Source: Tubulanus polymorphus
Taxonomy: Eukaryota > Nemertea > Palaeonemertea > Tubulaniformes > Tubulanidae
NCBI RefSeq assembly: GCF_964204645.1
Contig: NC_134025.1
Coordinates: 7,817,001 to 7,881,000 of the forward strand
Direction: 5' to 3'
Length of the DNA: 64,000 bases
Notes under the pieces: generated by a model
Seen by the model: only the letters and a program-made list of their open reading frames with translations
Databases searched by the model: none
What the model was told of the DNA's origin: nothing
Program-made: the position numbers and the translations under genes
Shown here: positions 52,525-64,000 of the stretch, in pieces
Layout of the letters: each line of letters opens with the position of its first letter
Numbering within the stretch: the first letter of the stretch is position 1

Positions 52525-52870
52525 GTGATAAAACAATTTTTCGTAAGTTTGCATATTCCTTAAATTTCGATTTGTAGCCCATAAAGGCCTAATATCAAGA
52601 AAAAAATTTAGTACATTGGTTAACACTTGTATTCCTTGTGTTTATGATATTGAATTTACAAAAAGACTTCAATATATCAATATACATATGGTAGTGTTAT
52701 TGATGTGATTAAATAATTTTTCCGTAAATTTCCTTTTTTCTTGGATTTCAAGTTGTAGCTTATATAGGCCTACCATCAATAAAATTTTAGTAAATATTGG
52801 CCAAGAATCGTCTTCCTCGTCTTTTATAGTATTCTATTTATGAAAACTATATTATATCACTATACACATG
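52525..52870. repeat. Diverged tandem duplication of ~175 bp
   Basis: Segments around 52540-52690 and 52722-52870 share TTTCGATTTGTAGC/TTTCAAGTTGTAGC, AGGCCTA.CATCAA, TTTAGTA and a TATATCA.TATACA.ATG end in the same order. It lies just downstream of the Tctex gene. Confidence 0.55.
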
Positions 52871-53366
52871 CCAGTACGCACTTCAGGAGCATGAAGTACA
52901 TTTCATGGAATTTCAGTATTCAGAGTCACTGCTCCACAGGTGGTCTAAATTATATATTTCAGTCAACCACTCAACTCCTTAAAGTCCTTAGTGAGTGTAT
53001 AATAAATTAGGAACGTGTCAACTACGTATCCAGTCCTGTAATCAGATCAACCTAATTCTTGAATAATTTAGAAAATCAGTTGAAATATGATTTAGCGATT
53101 TAAAAGATATGAGTAATAAAACCATCCCTGGCACTGACTGCACAACCACAACCACAAGAAGATAACAACATTTTCCTTGTATCGATTTGCCTGCAAGCGA
53201 TCTGATTATGTATTCAAGAATTCAAGTGTCATAGTGTTGATTCTAATCGAAAATTCTGACCTTATTGATTATGCATTTTAAGATACCTATAAATCTACAT
53301 TGATCATTATATCATGAATGCAGGGTTATGTAGTGTGTATGATTTGCATTGATTGAAAGTTTCCCT

Positions 53367-55049
53367 ATGGACGACGAGGAAAAAAATGTCGAACAATCAT
53401 CGTCTGCAGTACGTAAAATGGCCGATAGTTTCGACCGGTATTTTGCTGCGGACGAAGAAAATACTCATTCTCACAGTTTGGCTGTATCGGGAAATAATAG
53501 TGATATCGCTCGAAACAAAAATAGTGACATCACAAGTATTTCAAAATCAAACGATGCGTTTATTCATCTTCGAAATGAAATTGCTGAACTCAAGCTGCTC
53601 ATTCAAGAGAAGGAGACTGAACTTGTCACCAGTCGTAGTAGAAATTACGAACTGACTAAGAAGATTGAAAAACTAAAAGCCGAGGTTGGTTTATTTTTTA
53701 CCCCTTCACCTCGTATGTGCCTCGTAGCTTGCATGCGTGGAAGCGATCAAGATATCATTTTTTTTCTTCCAAAAGAACGAGGCCCTTCGAACGTCTAAAC
53801 GTCATTCGATTAACAGCAACCCCAAGCACCAAATAGCTGAATCTAGGGGACTCTTAAACGAAGACGTGAATAGCGATAGCGAAGAGGACGATGACACAGG
53901 TGAATCTTCTGACTTCGAATTAGATGACGAGACCAAGACCACAAGAAGAAAAACGAGAAAAATTGGAAAGGTTTTTTTCATACGTAGACTTATCATTTTC
54001 ATTATTATCACGAATTTCGAAAGGGGATCTGAATTCAGAAAATGATGTAATTTACAAAGGTCTGGCATAACGAAAATACCTCATCGAGTACTTATCCTTT
54101 CTTACAGAAGAAAGGGAGACGCCGAAAAGGCAGAAAATATCACCAAAAAACTAAGCGGGACGTTGAGGTAGACTCAATTACTGTGCATCCGAAGAAGCAC
54201 GCACGAATACCAGGAAAGGATTTTCTGTCGTTAGACGCTGACCGGTTTTATGGCGTAAGTAAGGAATTCTTGCCACAATACCGTTTTAAAGGAAAAACAC
54301 TACAGATATTCATTATCCAATCTATCTATCAAGAGAAATGACTTTTTATATTCAGCGGAATCCTTTCCTGATATCAATTCCTGTGTATATCTCTCTTTAA
54401 GGAACTTGCTAGCCTATTTCCAAAGATGAGACTAGCGGCAATTATTGACGTTGAAAATAAATTCCTACAAGCTGACCAAAACGACGATGGGGTAAATGCC
54501 ATCGGTACAAATTCTATACACATCTAGATATGTCAAAACCGAGTTTGAAAATAAGTGTGCTTATGTTATTTTACGATATGTAGATGATAGATGCCGATGA
54601 ACTCGAAAAAATGCTGACAACTTCGCAAACTATGTTCACAAGAAAAGAGGTCATAGAAGTTATTAAGGAATTTGATAAAGATGATACGGGCACATTGGAT
54701 TTTATTGAGGCTTTAAGCGTAAGTTTATCTATAAGTTACCAAAACCGTGTCAGTGAATTTATTCTGAATTTACCGATGTATTCACTGTCCAATAGTGATA
54801 GTGAAGGCACGTAAATGGATCGTACTTGAAGTCGTCAGAAATGTGACGAATATTCGATTGTAAATATTCTTGATTTATTGCAGAGAAATTCCGAATCAAA
54901 TGACGCCGTTGTAACAAATGGAATTGCACTAAGAGTCAGCTTAAATTTGATCTATATTTCAGGTGATGGATTTGATGGAAAGGAATATGAACACGAAGAT
55001 ACCTTTAAATCTTAAAAGGCAGAAGAGTGCAATTTGTGCCGTTCAATAA
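53367..55049 (+). CDS. Coiled-coil protein with a C-terminal EF-hand pair
   Basis: Six phase-0 exons (53367-53684, 53776-53970, 54108-54254, 54402-54491, 54584-54718, 54963-55049) give 323 residues. The start is the ATG of MDDEEKNVEQSSS. Residues about 70-106 form a coiled coil (ELKLLIQEKETEL). The middle is first acidic (DSEEDDDTGESSDFELDDE), then very basic (KKGRRRKGRKYHQKTKR). Two EF-hands follow: DQNDDGMIDADE (split by an intron after its Gly) and DKDDTGTLDFIE, both with intact ligand positions. Donors at 53684 (GTTGGT) and 53970 (GTTTTT) are weak, so these boundaries are less certain. I do not recognise the specific family; a calcium-regulated cytoskeletal or ciliary protein would fit. 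Confidence 0.75.
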
Positions 55050-55248
55050 TGCTACTTCATTTATTACTCAACTGATTCCGACTACAGCTTCAGAATATTG
55101 ATAAAAGATGGTGACCAAAGGATGTTCTTCACGGGAAGAGAATATTCGGTAATATACATGCAGTGTTTGGGATATGCTATTGACAAGCGAAATTGAGCAT
55201 GGAATTGCCGCCATTTGGAAATTGGTCGATATAGTCATTATAACCCAA

Positions 55249-55365
55249 CGCACACGACGCAGTGAAACACGGAAACAGAGAAACATGTTTCCGAGCGTTT
55301 CCCTGTGCCGTGTTTGTTTCCGCGTTTCTGGTACCCCGTTTCTCTGTTTCCTTGCGTCGTGCGCG
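55249..55365. repeat. Imperfect hairpin (inverted repeat)
   Basis: CGCACACGACGC and GGAAACAGAGAAAC at 55249-55284 are mirrored by GTTTCTCTGTTTCC and GCGTCGTGCGCG at 55338-55365. The 50-base centre also repeats the GTTTCC theme. It lies between two convergent genes. Confidence 0.7.
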
Positions 55366-55625
55366 TCGGACTAAAGTATAGCAATATCACGTGAATATTG
55401 ATTGTGTATTGAAACTTATGTTTAACTAACAGTAAACTGTTACACGATATAGATTTTCAAGGAACATGAATTAAATATTCATTACACGATAAAGCAATGC
55501 TTAATCAAATCTGAGAACTTTCTTAATTACATACTGTATATAAATAGTTCCATTGTTGCTATGGAGAATGGGTGTTATATCAACAATTTTGTTTGGTGCG
55601 ATTCAGCCAATATCGAATTATTGAG

Positions 55626-56825
55626 TCATTTTACAGAAGGGTAACATCGCAAGCGTTTAAGAAATGCTTTGTAGCCAGCTCGAAAGTGAGAATTAGTGGC
55701 TCCATAAAATATGCTGTTTACGCTGCTGTTGATGTGTGCCATTGTTATTGCCACAATGTAGCATACCTTCGGCACACGATCAGCGAAATCAAAAATACAC
55801 AGTGATGCGTACGGTGTCCAACATATGAGAAATATAATAAAGACTATCAACAAAGTCTTTGCTAGTTTGATATCCTTGACGTTAACTTTACTTCGACATG
55901 GGTTTCCCTTTCCTTGTTTTTTTGTTTGCTTATCAACCTCATCCTTGTGTGAGGCCATTGGAAAGCCACCTGCATTTACACTTGTGCAGGCTTGATTAGG
56001 TGCAACCTTGTTGTTTGTTGGTTTTCTCAATTTAGACATCCAATTTCTACTCGCATTATCTAACTCTGACAGCATCGATTGTTCGTTTGTATCAGCATCA
56101 GCGGTAATGGCTGGTTTAATTTGATTTTCGAAAACTCGTAGTTTTTGCCTTCTGACAAAATTGTATATACTAACATTGCAGAAAAAAACGGTAATAAGCG
56201 GTATTGTCACGAACATTGTAACGAAGAACGCTGTGTACGAAAAGGAAGCCAGTCTATCGTACGAACAAGCCATAGTTTTCATGTCGTAGGCGTGGGATCC
56301 CCAGAACAAGTAATTAGGCAGGTCCAAAAGTACCCACGCAATCACCCATAAACTAACAGCGTATGCAATTGTTTTTTTCCACGTGAATATCGTATTGTAT
56401 AAACGATTGACGCATATTAGGATGTACCTGTTGAAACTAATTGCGGCGATGTTCCACAACGAGCAGGTACAGCTGACCAGGCAGATACTGCCTATAATAC
56501 GACACAAAACCCACCGATATATGAAGAATTTCGGACCAAGAACCACTCCGCAGATGCTAAATGGGTTCACAAAACCAGTGACGCACATGTCGGCAATGGC
56601 AAGGTTCATGATAAAAACGTTTCCTTTCGACCACAGTCGTTTGTCCGTCAGTACTGCACCAATAACCATCGTGTTTCCGATGTTTCCTGTTATCGTGAAA
56701 ATGATCAAAATCGTCAAGTATATGTACGTCATGACTGGATGCTCTTGAAAAAAGTCGACGTCTTGGATCGTCTTGATTGCAGAACCATTCTGAAGGTCGA
56801 GCGAGCTGTTTACATTTTGAGCCAT
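55626..56825 (-). CDS. Class A GPCR, melatonin-receptor-like, intronless
   Basis: One frame of 399 residues with seven hydrophobic helices. Marks seen: GNIGNTMVI in TM1, NLAIADM in TM2, Cys before TM3 and NRY in place of DRY at its end, Trp in TM4, ICWTPY in TM6 and NSSVNSIFYG in TM7 in place of NPxxY. NRY plus an NxxxY-type TM7 ending is characteristic of melatonin receptors and close orphan relatives. The third intracellular loop is long (over 80 residues, basic, Ser/Thr/Lys-rich). The N-terminus has two N-glycosylation sites (NSS and a second Asn-rich stretch, weaker). The ligand cannot be read from sequence; loss of introns suggests a lineage-specific retrogene-type expansion. Confidence 0.87.
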   Translation of the reverse strand: MAQNVNSSLDLQNGSAIKTIQDVDFFQEHPVMTYIYLTILIIFTITGNIGNTMVIGAVLTDKRLWSKGNVFIMNLAIADMCVTGFVNPFSICGVVLGPKFFIYRWVLCRIIGSICLVSCTCSLWNIAAISFNRYILICVNRLYNTIFTWKKTIAYAVSLWVIAWVLLDLPNYLFWGSHAYDMKTMACSYDRLASFSYTAFFVTMFVTIPLITVFFCNVSIYNFVRRQKLRVFENQIKPAITADADTNEQSMLSELDNASRNWMSKLRKPTNNKVAPNQACTSVNAGGFPMASHKDEVDKQTKKQGKGNPCRSKVNVKDIKLAKTLLIVFIIFLICWTPYASLCIFDFADRVPKVCYIVAITMAHINSSVNSIFYGATNSHFRAGYKAFLKRLRCYPSVK

Positions 56826-58516
56826 CTAAGGAAGATTTATGGAAGTACCCTAGATAATTAAAAGATTTACGTATTATGACACTTAAATTCGTGATCACCA
56901 ACTAAAAAATACTGAAATATCTTGAAATGAAATGATCTATGATATCATGAAGATATTTCAGCTTTTTTTCACAAAATTACTGCAGATGTTGATAATTGTT
57001 ACGAGATGTTCTTCCTAACAAAGCAATAAATACTGAATAATTGGTGTTCGCATAACTTACTTTCAACTAGAATATATTCCCGGAAAAATAGTATATAAGT
57101 TTCTTTAGCAACAATGAATGTTTTTACTTATCACTTCAGTCCTCCGTTGCCCACAATCGCTCAAGGCAGAACTTCAACGTTAAACGGTCAATATTCGATA
57201 CCGCGTTCACCATGGTTATAAATCATACGTGACTATGTAATTCAGAATACGCATCCTATGACGATAGCATCCAAGTGAATTTCTAATCATGAGGTAAAAT
57301 GAAACTGCGTAATCCACAAGCCATTGTACATCATCGACGCTATTGAAATAGAACTTCGAAAAGGCACTGATACGATGATCGTTTGAGTCTAACAAAGAAA
57401 TTTTCAACTGCAACATTATGAATACGTTCAAATATATAAATCAGTGATGTTTTTCTTTTATACTACCAGTATATTCATTCAGGTTACGATATGTTGAGTA
57501 TGTCCAGATCTAATAGTTTGTTTCTACCGGTGCATTCTAAGCTTTCCGTCACGAAGGCATCCCGTCTTACATTTCAGATACTTTTTCTTCTTTTGTGATA
57601 TTTATATTTTCGATTGTTTGTCTGAGAAAATTTCACTATACCGGGGAATTCTGAGTTATGCATTTTCAGGCGGAAAGCCGCTACAATTTTGCGGTGACAT
57701 GGTTTCGTAATGATTTTTTATCATCGGTATAATGGAATGAAGGATGACGTGAATGGATGTTGCCAGATTCAGCCACATACGAATCAGCCAACTTTTTTCG
57801 AACATTTTCTATCTTCAATTCCTCACAGGCCTGGCTAGAAATCAACGGATTTGGTGAGGTCTTTCATGTGGCCATCATGTTGTTTTACTTGCTTGCTTGT
57901 GTAAGTTATTTGAATCTCTTTTTTATCAATTTCATTCATCGATTGTTGACTGCAATTTCCCAAAAGCTTCGCTGACAAAATGTTTTAAAGTCCACTCCAG
58001 AAGTCTAGTATCCGCCATGCTGTTAATCTAGTTGAGCCATATGCAATACCAGAAAAACCATGTAAATAATCAAAATTCTTGTCTTTCACTTTTCCATTTT
58101 ATTTCTTAATTTCATCAATATTTATGTGATGCGTATGCCATTTCCATGTTGAATAAAAGGAAGAAATTTGACAGTAGATAAAAACATTCTGAACCGTTAG
58201 GGGTCGAGCTGTAAGACATAAATCTTTTGCTCCGTCACAATTAGTCCTTTAAAAGCCAGCATGGAATACGACTTCCCTTTGAAGCTTATTAGACAGTTAG
58301 TTGTTTGATTCGGATTTGCAGTTTTTCGAGATTGGTAGTTAAGAGCAATACGCACAGTCGTCACTACGCAGTTTTACGGAAAATCACTTTAGTTGTTAGT
58401 TCCTTTGATGGTATTGATATAGTCTGGAAAAAATAACTGAAAACTTAACGAAATATTCAATCACAACAGATCGTCGGGTGAATTGAATTTCAATTATCAC
58501 GCTTTAGCTTTTATTG
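56826..58516. other. Intergenic region
   Basis: It lies upstream of the GPCR and downstream of the FABP gene, both on the minus strand. A 48-codon frame ending in a donor-like TGT|GTAAGT at about 57901 is not convincing as an exon. Nothing else is recognised. Confidence 0.35.
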
Positions 58517-59557
58517 TTATTGGAATTCGTGTAGAACTCTGGGGCCAAATCTTGGAACCTTTCGCAAAATACTTACACAGAGTAAAGTGTCTCCTTTCGG
58601 TTGACGAATGCTGATAGCTTCGACTCCATCTACCACCGTTTTTTCAAGCATAGCGTCATTTTCCCATACCATGCTGACCTGGAAGAGTAGCAATGATGTA
58701 AATACTATATAGATAACTTGGATCAGTTTACTTAAAGAAAATGATACAAATGAAAATGACCACAGGGCTACATGAAATTGCAATAGATTTTCAATTTCAA
58801 TCTAATGAGGTAGCTCAGTGGTTCATATCTCAAGAAGTACTCGAGACATTTAGGGTAGAAACGACTGTTACACAGCATATTCGTGTGTATACTCATTCAT
58901 GAAAGTCTGAATCATTATGAGGGAGAACGAGGCAGGAACGTGAAAATAACATACATATTCACGTAGACTTCCATAGATCCACTTGAGATTGTTTACGTCC
59001 TCAAAAACCTACTATTTTGATTGATTATTTCATCATAATAACAGTTAAATTAGGATTGAATCATTTTTCAATATTCTTGAATAAATAGATAGACATTATG
59101 CATGAAGTACCTTAGCCTTTCTTTGATCCAAAGTTGTTATTTCAATCTCCTCGCCAAGTTTGGCTTCAGCCTCGCGAACTACTTTGCCATTAGCCCCATC
59201 CACTACTACTTTCCACGTGTCCCCGTTCTTCGAGTATGTCATTCGCGGTTTCATAGATATCATCATTTTTTGAAATTCCTTGGGCGTCCCTGCATTATTG
59301 AATTGAAAAAAGTAGTAATCTAAATAGCAACGATTACATCACCCATACACATCATACATCATAGAAACCAAGTTAAGCATCAGCAGAGAACGAAAATTTC
59401 GAGAAAGCAAACTGTTCGTAATTTCGAATCAAGATTTTGAAATTGAAGTTATTTTCATGTGAACAAAAATAAACTCACCCATGGCGTCCATTACTTTTCC
59501 TTGATTTTCATCGATGGAAGTCGGATCTACTTCCCATGTTCCAAGGATTGCTTCCAT
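58517..59557 (-). CDS. Fatty-acid-binding protein (FABP/CRABP family)
   Basis: Exons 59479-59557, 59111-59289 and 58517-58678 give 139 residues, close to the family norm of 132-135. Exon 1 gives LGTWEVDPTSIDENQGKVMDAMG; exon 2 has TPKEFQKMMISMKPRMTY and GDTWKV, then KLGEEIEITTLDQRKAK, all classic iLBP signatures; intron 1 sits at the usual vertebrate FABP position. Exon 3 covers MVWENDAMLEKTVVDG and ends LLCVSILRKV plus a 12-residue extension. A donor-like GTAAGT occurs after LLC (58577), so the last residues could be supplied by an unseen exon. Read through, the family R-x-Y near the C-terminus is S-x-L. It should carry fatty acids or retinoids in the cytosol. Confidence 0.85.
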
Positions 59558-60299
59558 ATTGTTCGTATATACGCTCCTATCTATCCGCAAGAGAATGTGA
59601 TGTGTGCGACTGTTCGTATATGTACGATTTCAGACACTGGCCGAAGCAAACAGAACCGCAACCCAGACAGGTAATGGGCGTGAAGCGCAGTGCAAATGGT
59701 TATAATAGCCCTTAGCCGCAATTCACATGGCACTTCATCATTACTTCGCGGTTGTGCATGATGGAATTTAACTGTCTACGCCGGGTCAACTTCGGTACTT
59801 CCATTAACGAATTGAGTCATTCCTATAATTAATTTAAAAAAATCGACAGACCAGAAAGGACCCGCTCCTATTAAACATACTTGCACTTATTTGCCGCTTT
59901 GAAGCGCATCGTGCACCAATCGGCCGATTAGTAACGATTATTACACATTTTCTGGTTAACTTTATTTCATAAGCGGACGCTGCGAGAACTAATAGGTCTA
60001 GCCATGATGAGAAAAACGATATAATTATTTGCACAAAATGAGGTTTGTTACGAATCGGAAATGAATGTGATTCGAGTGGCGCGAATCGACCGCAATACTT
60101 TGGCCGCGCGGTTGTTCCCGAAAAATATTTCCATAAATAAACAGTGCCGTTGTCTGCATCACCGGAAATAGAAGAAATGACAAATGAATGCTTACGCGTA
60201 ATAGAAAGGACGTGAAGCGATAGATTAGTGACAGAAACTAAAATCGAGGAACGGTTGATAGAACGGACTGATCATAGACGAACTAAGCAAAAAGTGGAT
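59558..60299. other. Upstream region of the FABP gene
   Basis: It should contain the FABP promoter. No exon or repeat was recognised. Confidence 0.35.
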
Positions 60300-60840
60300 T
60301 AGAAACTAGGTCAGAAAACCCGGACTAGATGATCTTACTGGACATTGGACACCTTGAAATGACCACAAAACAACCTAAACCGTAAAGCCTCAAAAATATA
60401 CACATCTGCCTTGTCCAGGCTAAGCGCTCATCCGCCACTTATTGAGAGGGGTAGACATAGACAAATTACCCAAAGAGGATTTTGTAATGTGCCCTAGCTG
60501 ATGGAAAAATCGGTTGGATGAACTCTTCAACGATATTAGTAAAATATTCCCCGTCATTAGAAGCCTTGACAAAGACGACCAATTTGAACTACTGCTTTAT
60601 TCCCATTTATTAGCCAAAATGTTGGCCAATTTGTAGACGAAGGGTTTAAAGCACATCCACCATCATTACCAAGATTAAATTTGATTTAGCTACATTAAAA
60701 TGTTAATTTTCTCTTTGATTGTTATTCTATGTAAAATATTTATTCATCACCTTTTTTCCTACGTACACATTCTGTATCATCCACAATCGTGCAAGACTTT
60801 GTGGTGAATAAATATTGAATTAAATTGAATTGAATTTATT
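60300..60840 (+). mobile_element. 3' remnant of a non-LTR (CR1-like) retrotransposon
   Basis: A broken plus-strand frame reads DIDKLPKEDFVMCPS, stop, WKNRLDELFNDISKIFP, then DDQFELLLYSHLLAKM, which resembles the C-terminal tail of CR1-type reverse transcriptases (zinc-knuckle/trailing region). It is followed by an untranslated stretch and a terminal ATTGAATTAAATTGAATTG short repeat, as seen at CR1-like 3' ends. The rest of the element is missing: 5'-truncated and decayed. The left border is approximate. Confidence 0.5.
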
Positions 60841-63800
60841 CTCAGAATTGAAGAACTAATTGTAGTATTGTATGTGGGAGCAAGTTACTAATATTGTATC
60901 AGATTCGTATACGAAACGTGGCACCATCGTACTGACGAGTTCTTGCGTATAGAATTAATCCAATGGAGATGAAGAGCCAAATGATTCCGGATTACTGCGA
61001 TTAGCATACAAATTGAATACCCAATGCTTAACGCTTGCAATGGTAGCGATGATAGCGACGCACATGCCATCTGTATATTGCCTTTTCCAACAACTACGTT
61101 ATAAACCAGATTATCGGAATTACCATTGACGCGACCTTTCTCTAGGCTACTTAGCAAGGTCAAGGTATTATCCTTGCCGATCTTAAAGTCACGCCGAATT
61201 ATACAATCTAATGGTAATTGAAAAAATGCTGATGCGGATGCTGCATTAGCAAAGTACAATAAAGCTACGAGCAATCATTGTTGAGATGGTTGCTCGTCCA
61301 GAATAAAGCCACGGAGTTCGAACTATTTTTTGATTCACAAACAGATAGACATATACCTTTTCCACTTTCTAATTCTTTCTAATAACCCACACGTATGTTT
61401 CGTTTGTGTGTATACATTCGATTGGCGTTTACAAAAATATGTATGTATCTAATTAATTGTAAAATGTGATATAATCACGAGTATTTTCAGAAATAATTTC
61501 AAGAACGAAAATTTCAACGAAGGATAATATTTTTTACAATCGCAATTTCGACAGTCTTATGATATCAGTATGAGCTCTCCAATCCTGCAAAAAATGTAAA
61601 ATGCAAGACATTAATTTGCACTTCAAGCGCCCGCAATAAATGCCAATACTTTGAGTGGAAGACCATCGAGAATATGTTGCAAGCATATATGTTCATAAAG
61701 ATGCAACAGGAAAGACTAGCGTGTCTGTGTTTAGAGGAGTAAAATCTATACACATTATGGATTTAGAAAGGTTAGCTATGTTTTTGATATTAATCCATTT
61801 AATTACATGATTTACCCACACAAATGGTCAAATTCATATCATGCATTCTATGTATGTATTAAGCATTGTATCCATGCTTAGTCTTGGCTGTCATCAGCCA
61901 GAAAACTAGACGGTTATTGCAGAAAAATATTTTTTTTTAAAGGAGCAATATCCTGTTGTGGCATTCAATGTATTTTCTGTTTCTTGCTACTGCCATGAGG
62001 ATATCTGTAGACTTTGAATGCCCTGCGGGTAAGCATCTGGACATGAAACCCTGGATTACTTGTAATACATGGGCGAGTGCTATTTTCAACGTGTTTTGTG
62101 ATACAAAAGAGATACGATAATAGTTTTTCGTGTATGTTAGAGTAATATCTGACAGTACCTTCAACGAACAACCGGGTTTTCAGAAGGACCCTTGCCACAC
62201 GCAGCCACTAATTGAATCGTAGCTCGCTCTATCAATGAATTGGACCTTTTAGACACGATCAAGTATTCTTCTTGTTTTCGCCAATTACAGTTAACTGTAC
62301 CGTCTGTATTAGCCGACTGTCTAATTGAGATACATTCATAGGCTTTTTACGGCTACCTGATTTATTCCAGTAGGGCGTTCTAAAAAAATATCTCCCTTGG
62401 AGAAATGATTGCGCTCCAGTGTAAGTCACGTGCCGTCGTTCCACAATTTCTGGACAAAAACCTACAGTTTCCCTACGCCGAAAGATTCATTTGGCTGTGA
62501 AACGAATTTTCATTTTGTCAAATTAGCTGATCTAGTAATTTCCCACACGGCCGTAGCGTTGAGTAGAAAATTGAACGAGAATACGAACGAGACACTGATG
62601 CGACTTTAAAAAATAGTTCGCATGCATATGAGTGACGTCTCTGAATATCCACTGAATTGCGTAACAGCAAATTCATCTGCATATCATATGGACAAGAAAA
62701 AATACATTTGACTCTAGCATATAACATATCAGATATCATCTTTGGACGCCCACTTCTGGGAATATTTCTGCGGCCGGGGTATAGTGATACATATGTAAAC
62801 TGCGTGTGTGTGTATCTGTTAAATCATTATCATTGTTTCGTGAATGTTCTTCAATTGTGGACATGTTCTATTAGCGCGAATTATTTTCTGACTAACGTAC
62901 ATGGTATTTATTAGTCCCGTCGGGTAACGAACGACTTTCCCATCAATCTATCTTTTTCTGCGAACCCGCAGCGCGCACAACTCCCCCATTACGTCTAGAA
63001 TATATACGTCCCAACATTCACATAGACAATTCATTGTCCGGCACCACGCTGTTTAAGTGGGAATTATATCTCACTGTCAGATAAACGTGTTTTTCAATAA
63101 TCATCAACCATTAATTGCTCACTTTTCTTCCTCAAATACAAAATTCTGTTTATGTTGATAAATTTTAATACGATGAATTTGAAAAAATAAATCCGAATAC
63201 AGTTAATTTGAAAAAGTGAATAAAACCCGGTTTATGTAAAGGCACCCGTCATTGCACGCTAAGATGAGGATATAATATGAATACGTGTATCATGTACTAG
63301 TAAAAAAAGGCTTACTGATGTCACAGGTTCCTGTGTAACGTTTAACCTCAGCGCAATTACAAGCAATTAGCAATAACTGCTCTAAGGTTAAACTAAGTCA
63401 TATAAATATTTGAATCGTCGTAATACATATGAAATGCTATTTAGGAACCTAAATTTGGAAATTCGTTCTCATTCTGAGTACTCAATGACTGGATAAATTC
63501 ATGCACGGATGGATATCTACAACATACGCTTATCACTATACCAGTTTAATAACTCTAAAAAAACTGTAAACTTTATCATATCGTGCGTGCCCACGTGTTC
63601 TTGGCGACTAGAGTGCATTGGCGCCACTTGCTGCTATATGAAAACTCGTAATAAACATCGCATCGCAATGTCGCATTGAACAATTCAATAAGGCCTCTCT
63701 TCATCGAAATTAAGTTCGCGGATGACAGGTATCTGATATGAATCAATTCGATGAGAGCAAGCGATTTTGGAATCTTCTTGTCGTATATGTTATATGTACG

Positions 63801-64000
63801 TATATTGTATATTCAACATAATCCAGACGTTTTCGTTATAGTGACGACAGTTCTCAATGTCAATATCGCGTTGTCGTACGAATCATTTCCCTAAATACAC
63901 GTCATATATTTAACACTACCCGTGACAACGGGCATATATTTAGACGTAATATTTTCACTAGCTTGATATGACGAGTCTGACAACTTAGTAAAAAGAAAAT
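60841..64000. other. Non-coding flank at the right edge
   Basis: No exon, RNA gene or repeat can be supported. The 128-codon minus-strand frame at 60888-61274 starts with TTG, has no family resemblance and lies next to retroelement debris. Confidence 0.35.

Noticed and set aside
57755-57901. ATG frame ending in a donor-like TGT|GTAAGT
   Set aside because: No matching downstream exon and no similarity; the donor match alone is weak evidence.
58805-58880. tRNA-like A box (TAGCTCAGTGG)
   Set aside because: No B box and no cloverleaf can be formed, so no tRNA is called.
60888-61274. 128-codon minus-strand frame with hydrophobic stretches
   Set aside because: TTG start, no recognised family, no supporting exons, next to retroelement debris.

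Overview
The window is animal genomic DNA: AT-rich, with short exons bounded by GT..AG introns, vertebrate-type protein families and transposon remnants. The gene set (class C and class A GPCRs, a Cys-loop-less pentameric channel, FABP, troponin C/calmodulin, Tctex dynein light chain, Notch-ligand-like receptors, Gla domains) points to a non-vertebrate bilaterian, possibly a hemichordate, cephalochordate or lophotrochozoan. I cannot name the species. All gene models below were joined by hand from reading frame, splice signals and exon phase; there is no transcript evidence.

Layout. 518-2587 (-): N-terminal and first-TM exon of a metabotropic-glutamate-type receptor cut by the left edge. 5640-6623 (+): small secreted protein with two Cys4 repeats resembling fibronectin type I. 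7139-8901: large fold-back (inverted repeat) element, with a related fragment near 11.9 kb. 13789-26217 (+): nine-exon pentameric ligand-gated channel without a Cys-loop, with a possible alternative first exon at 9331-9537. 28242-33785, 37484-43329 and 44068-49421 (+): three tandem paralogues that are the highlight of the window. 49507-50833 (-): four-EF-hand troponin C/calmodulin-like gene. 51826-52422 (+): Tctex-type dynein light chain. 53367-55049 (+): coiled-coil/EF-hand protein. 55626-56825 (-): intronless melatonin-receptor-like GPCR. 58517-59557 (-): fatty-acid-binding protein. About 60.3-60.84 kb: 3' remnant of a non-LTR retrotransposon. The last 3 kb has nothing I can support.

Main discovery. 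Each of the three tandem genes encodes signal peptide, divergent Notch-ligand N-terminus, DSL domain, a gamma-carboxylation propeptide ending in a furin site (RVKR), a Gla domain, EGF repeats (17, 17 and 6), one TM helix and a cytoplasmic tail. The third copy also keeps a Jagged-type cysteine-rich juxtamembrane region. A vitamin-K-dependent Gla module inserted inside a Notch-ligand scaffold is an architecture I do not know from the literature. The propeptide keeps the F-x5-A-x3-L spacing of vertebrate clotting factors, and the 25-nt exon that follows the Gla exon in clotting-factor genes is present in all three copies. The predicted furin cut would separate the DSL part from the membrane-bound Gla-EGF part, which suggests a calcium/phospholipid-tuned or protease-gated signalling protein.
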